64,000 nucleotides of DNA, taken from positions 1 to 64,000 of the forward strand of contig NZ_JACOFR010000007.1 in NCBI RefSeq assembly GCF_019455385.1. The letters run 5' to 3'. Below the pieces are notes generated by a model. The model made no database searches, was not told the DNA's origin, and worked only from the letters and a program-made list of their open reading frames with translations. This DNA comes from Bradyrhizobium sp. BR 10289 (GTDB lineage Bacteria > Pseudomonadota > Alphaproteobacteria > Rhizobiales > Xanthobacteraceae). Made by a program: the position numbers and the translations under genes. Of this stretch, positions 62,181-64,000 are shown one piece after another; positions within the stretch are counted from its first letter, which is position 1, and every line of letters starts with the position of its first letter.

Positions 62181-64000
62181 GGCCGGCTGAAACAGCAGCA
62201 CTGCGGCAAGCGTCGTCACCAGCGAGAGCGCGAGCAGCTTGCCCATGCTGGAGGTTCCGGGATGGCTCGACAGCCACAGGCTGCCGAACGCGGTCGCCGT
62301 CGTCAGCGCGCTGAAAAAGATCGCGCGCGTCAGGCTGGTCTGAAGCAGGTTTGTTCTGCCCGAGCGCCACGCCACGACATAATAGATCTTGAAGGCGACG
62401 CCCACGCCGAGCAGCAGCGGGAACGCGACGATGTTGGCGAAGTTGAGCGGCAGGCCGATCAACACGCAGATCTCAAGCGTCACCGCGCCGGCTACCAGCA
62501 GCGGCACCAGCGTCATCAGCACGTCCACGAACCGGCGCAGCGTGATCCACAGCAAAAGACCGATCACCAGAAGCGCATAGATGCCGGCGTGAATGAAGGC
62601 CTTTACCACGGTGTCGCCGGATTTCAGGATCGAGACCGGCCCGCCGATCGCGGTCGGCTCGGCATTAAGCACGGCGGCCGCGAATTTGCGCAGCGTGTCG
62701 TTGTCGTTGGGATCGCCCTTGGGCAGCGCCTCGACGCGAATGATGCCGTCCTTGCTCTTCCAGGCGTTGACCAGATCAGGCGGCAGTGAGGTCAGCGTGA
62801 CGGGACCCGCCTGCATCGCGTTCCTGAGCTGGTCGAACACGATCTTCATCGGCGTGACGAACACGTCCTGGGCCTTGTTACGGGTGACCTCGTCGCCATT
62901 GGCGAGCTTTTCGAGCGCATCGGCCAGCCGGCGCGCAGCGGTCGCGCCCGGCCCCTTGGCATCGCCTGCGGTCCGCCGCAGGTTTTCGACCGAGGATTTC
63001 AGCGCCTCGACATTCTCCTGGTCGGTCGGGGCGGCATCGATCTGGTCGGGATTGAGCGCGGGATTCAGCACCTTGGCGCCCTGCGCGAGCAGCTTCAGCT
63101 TCGGCTGCTGGTCTTCCGGCACGAAGCTGTCGAGTGACATCACCCGCAGCACCTCGGGCACCTTCTCCAGCTTCGCCTCGACCTGCTTGGCTTGCTGCTC
63201 CGACGTCGTCATCACGTTGATGGCATTGGCGCCAGTGTTCGGATCCTTGCGCAGATCGAGGAAGGTCGCGATCGATTCGGCGTTGGGATTGCGCAAATTC
63301 ATCGGGTTGAAGTCGAACTTCAGGAAGTAGAGCAGCGGCAGGCCGGCGACCGCCAGCAGCAGCGTGCCGCCCACGACCAGCACGCGGTGCGTCTCGAGAA
63401 AGTGATCGAGCGGCGCCAGGAAGGCGTAGCCGACCGGCTCCTTCTCGCCGGGCGGGTTCAGGAGCTTGAGCAGCGCCGGCAGAACGGTAATCGAGGAGAG
63501 GAACGCCACCAGCATGCCGACGCCGGCGATCTGGCCGAGCTCGGAGATGCCCTTGTAATCGGTCGGTAGGAAACAGAGGAAGCCGGCTGCGGTCGCCATG
63601 GCCGCCAGCGACAGCGGCACCGCGGAGCGCTTCGCGGCAAGCACCAGCGCACCGGTGAGATCGTCGTGCTTGTAGCGCTCCGAGCGATAGCGGACGCTGT
63701 ACTGGATACCGAAATCGACGCCGAGGCCGACGAACAGCACCGCGAAGGCGATCGAGAGCAGATTGAACGAGCCGACCATCATCAGGCCGGCAGCGGTCGT
63801 CAGCGCAAGGCCGACGAAGAGATTGACGAACACCGCGAAAATGATCTTCGAGGAGTGCAGCGCCAGCCACAGGATGAGCAGCACGACGAGGATGGTGCCG
63901 ACGCCGTTGACCACGGCGCCTTCCTGCACGGTGGCATATTCCTCGTTGGCGATCGGGACCGGGCCGGTCAGCCGCACCCGGGCCTGGTACTTGGTCGGGA
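62148..64000 (-). CDS. hpnN: HpnN-type hopanoid RND transporter (partial, 5' end missing)
   Basis: An RND-superfamily membrane protein whose N-terminus lies beyond the window: the frame is open to base 64000 (reading ..PTKYQARVRLTGP). The visible 617 residues include a sterol-sensing-like TM bundle (FVGLGVDFGIQYSVRYRSER) and MATAAGFLCFLPTDYKGISE, a large periplasmic domain, then six more TM helices and KLLALSLVTTLAAVLLFQP at the C-terminus. HpnN moves hopanoids to the outer membrane in Rhodopseudomonas. The neighbour hpnO supports this. Its last 33 bp overlap the convergent DUF2147 gene. Confidence 0.88.
   Translation of the reverse strand, partial: PTKYQARVRLTGPVPIANEEYATVQEGAVVNGVGTILVVLLILWLALHSSKIIFAVFVNLFVGLALTTAAGLMMVGSFNLLSIAFAVLFVGLGVDFGIQYSVRYRSERYKHDDLTGALVLAAKRSAVPLSLAAMATAAGFLCFLPTDYKGISELGQIAGVGMLVAFLSSITVLPALLKLLNPPGEKEPVGYAFLAPLDHFLETHRVLVVGGTLLLAVAGLPLLYFLKFDFNPMNLRNPNAESIATFLDLRKDPNTGANAINVMTTSEQQAKQVEAKLEKVPEVLRVMSLDSFVPEDQQPKLKLLAQGAKVLNPALNPDQIDAAPTDQENVEALKSSVENLRRTAGDAKGPGATAARRLADALEKLANGDEVTRNKAQDVFVTPMKIVFDQLRNAMQAGPVTLTSLPPDLVNAWKSKDGIIRVEALPKGDPNDNDTLRKFAAAVLNAEPTAIGGPVSILKSGDTVVKAFIHAGIYALLVIGLLLWITLRRFVDVLMTLVPLLVAGAVTLEICVLIGLPLNFANIVAFPLLLGVGVAFKIYYVVAWRSGRTNLLQTSLTRAIFFSALTTATAFGSLWLSSHPGTSSMGKLLALSLVTTLAAVLLFQPALMGKPRNLRE

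Overview
This window is a GC-rich stretch of an alphaproteobacterial chromosome, most likely Bradyrhizobium or a very close relative (Nitrobacteraceae). The clues are the hopanoid genes hpnO and hpnN, the neighbouring TIGR03808/TIGR03809 pair, an avidin-like (bradavidin-type) gene, an alphaproteobacterial LexA box (GTTC-N7-GTTC) upstream of imuA-imuB-dnaE2, and several families of intergenic palindromic repeats that I recall as typical of this genus. The genus call is inference; nothing was searched. I see no rRNA, tRNA, CRISPR array, prophage or insertion sequence. Coding is dense, with many ATGA-type stop/start overlaps.

Layout. 0-6 kb: an M20 dipeptidase, a GT87 membrane glycosyltransferase, a HerA-like ATPase and two small proteins (DUF2267-like, DUF4332). 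6-8 kb: folate genes folP-folB-folK. 8-15.7 kb: methylmalonyl-CoA mutase (mutA, scpA) and its G-protein chaperone meaB, interrupted by a GFA protein, a MntA/HepT-type toxin-antitoxin pair and an RsiV-like secreted protein, then pyroglutamyl peptidase. 15.9-18 kb: the convergent TIGR03808/TIGR03809 pair. 18.5-21.5 kb: an ECF sigma factor, a membrane anti-sigma protein and an exported subtilase in one operon. 22-24.3 kb: a diguanylate cyclase and a DUF2336 protein. 24.3-29.5 kb: the aldehyde dehydrogenase set paoABC and a SigF/NrsF-type sigma/anti-sigma pair. 29.8-34.6 kb: an Ala-rich exported protein, enoyl-CoA hydratase, a TolC-type channel, the avidin-like protein and a Tat-exported amidohydrolase. 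34.9-42.6 kb: a LysE exporter, a heavy-metal-type RND pump with its adaptor, a family III CoA-transferase, a small membrane protein and a zincin-like protein. 42.7-51.3 kb: a DNA-damage region with imuA-imuB-dnaE2 on the minus strand and a divergent radical-SAM/UdgX pair. 51.4-57 kb: a Pit phosphate transporter, an M20 amidohydrolase, a GMC oxidoreductase and an alpha/beta hydrolase. 57.2-59.9 kb: an operon of metallophosphoesterase, cupredoxin, ECF sigma and zinc anti-sigma. 60-64 kb: hpnO, a DUF2147 protein and the 3' part of hpnN.

The strongest themes are envelope signalling and damage tolerance. Three separate sigma/anti-sigma cassettes lie within 40 kb, and each is linked to exported or redox proteins: a subtilase, possibly paoABC, and a phosphoesterase plus blue-copper protein. 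The most intriguing is the first. The anti-sigma protein carries an extracytoplasmic domain that looks like the propeptide of the subtilase encoded immediately downstream, which suggests a protease-sensing signal loop. The second highlight is the translesion mutasome facing a radical-SAM/UdgX pair across an intergenic region with one perfect LexA box.

At least five Tat-type signal peptides (PaoA, TIGR03808 protein, amidohydrolase, phosphoesterase, cupredoxin) point to much folded or cofactor-bearing protein export. Functional assignments rest on motifs read by eye.
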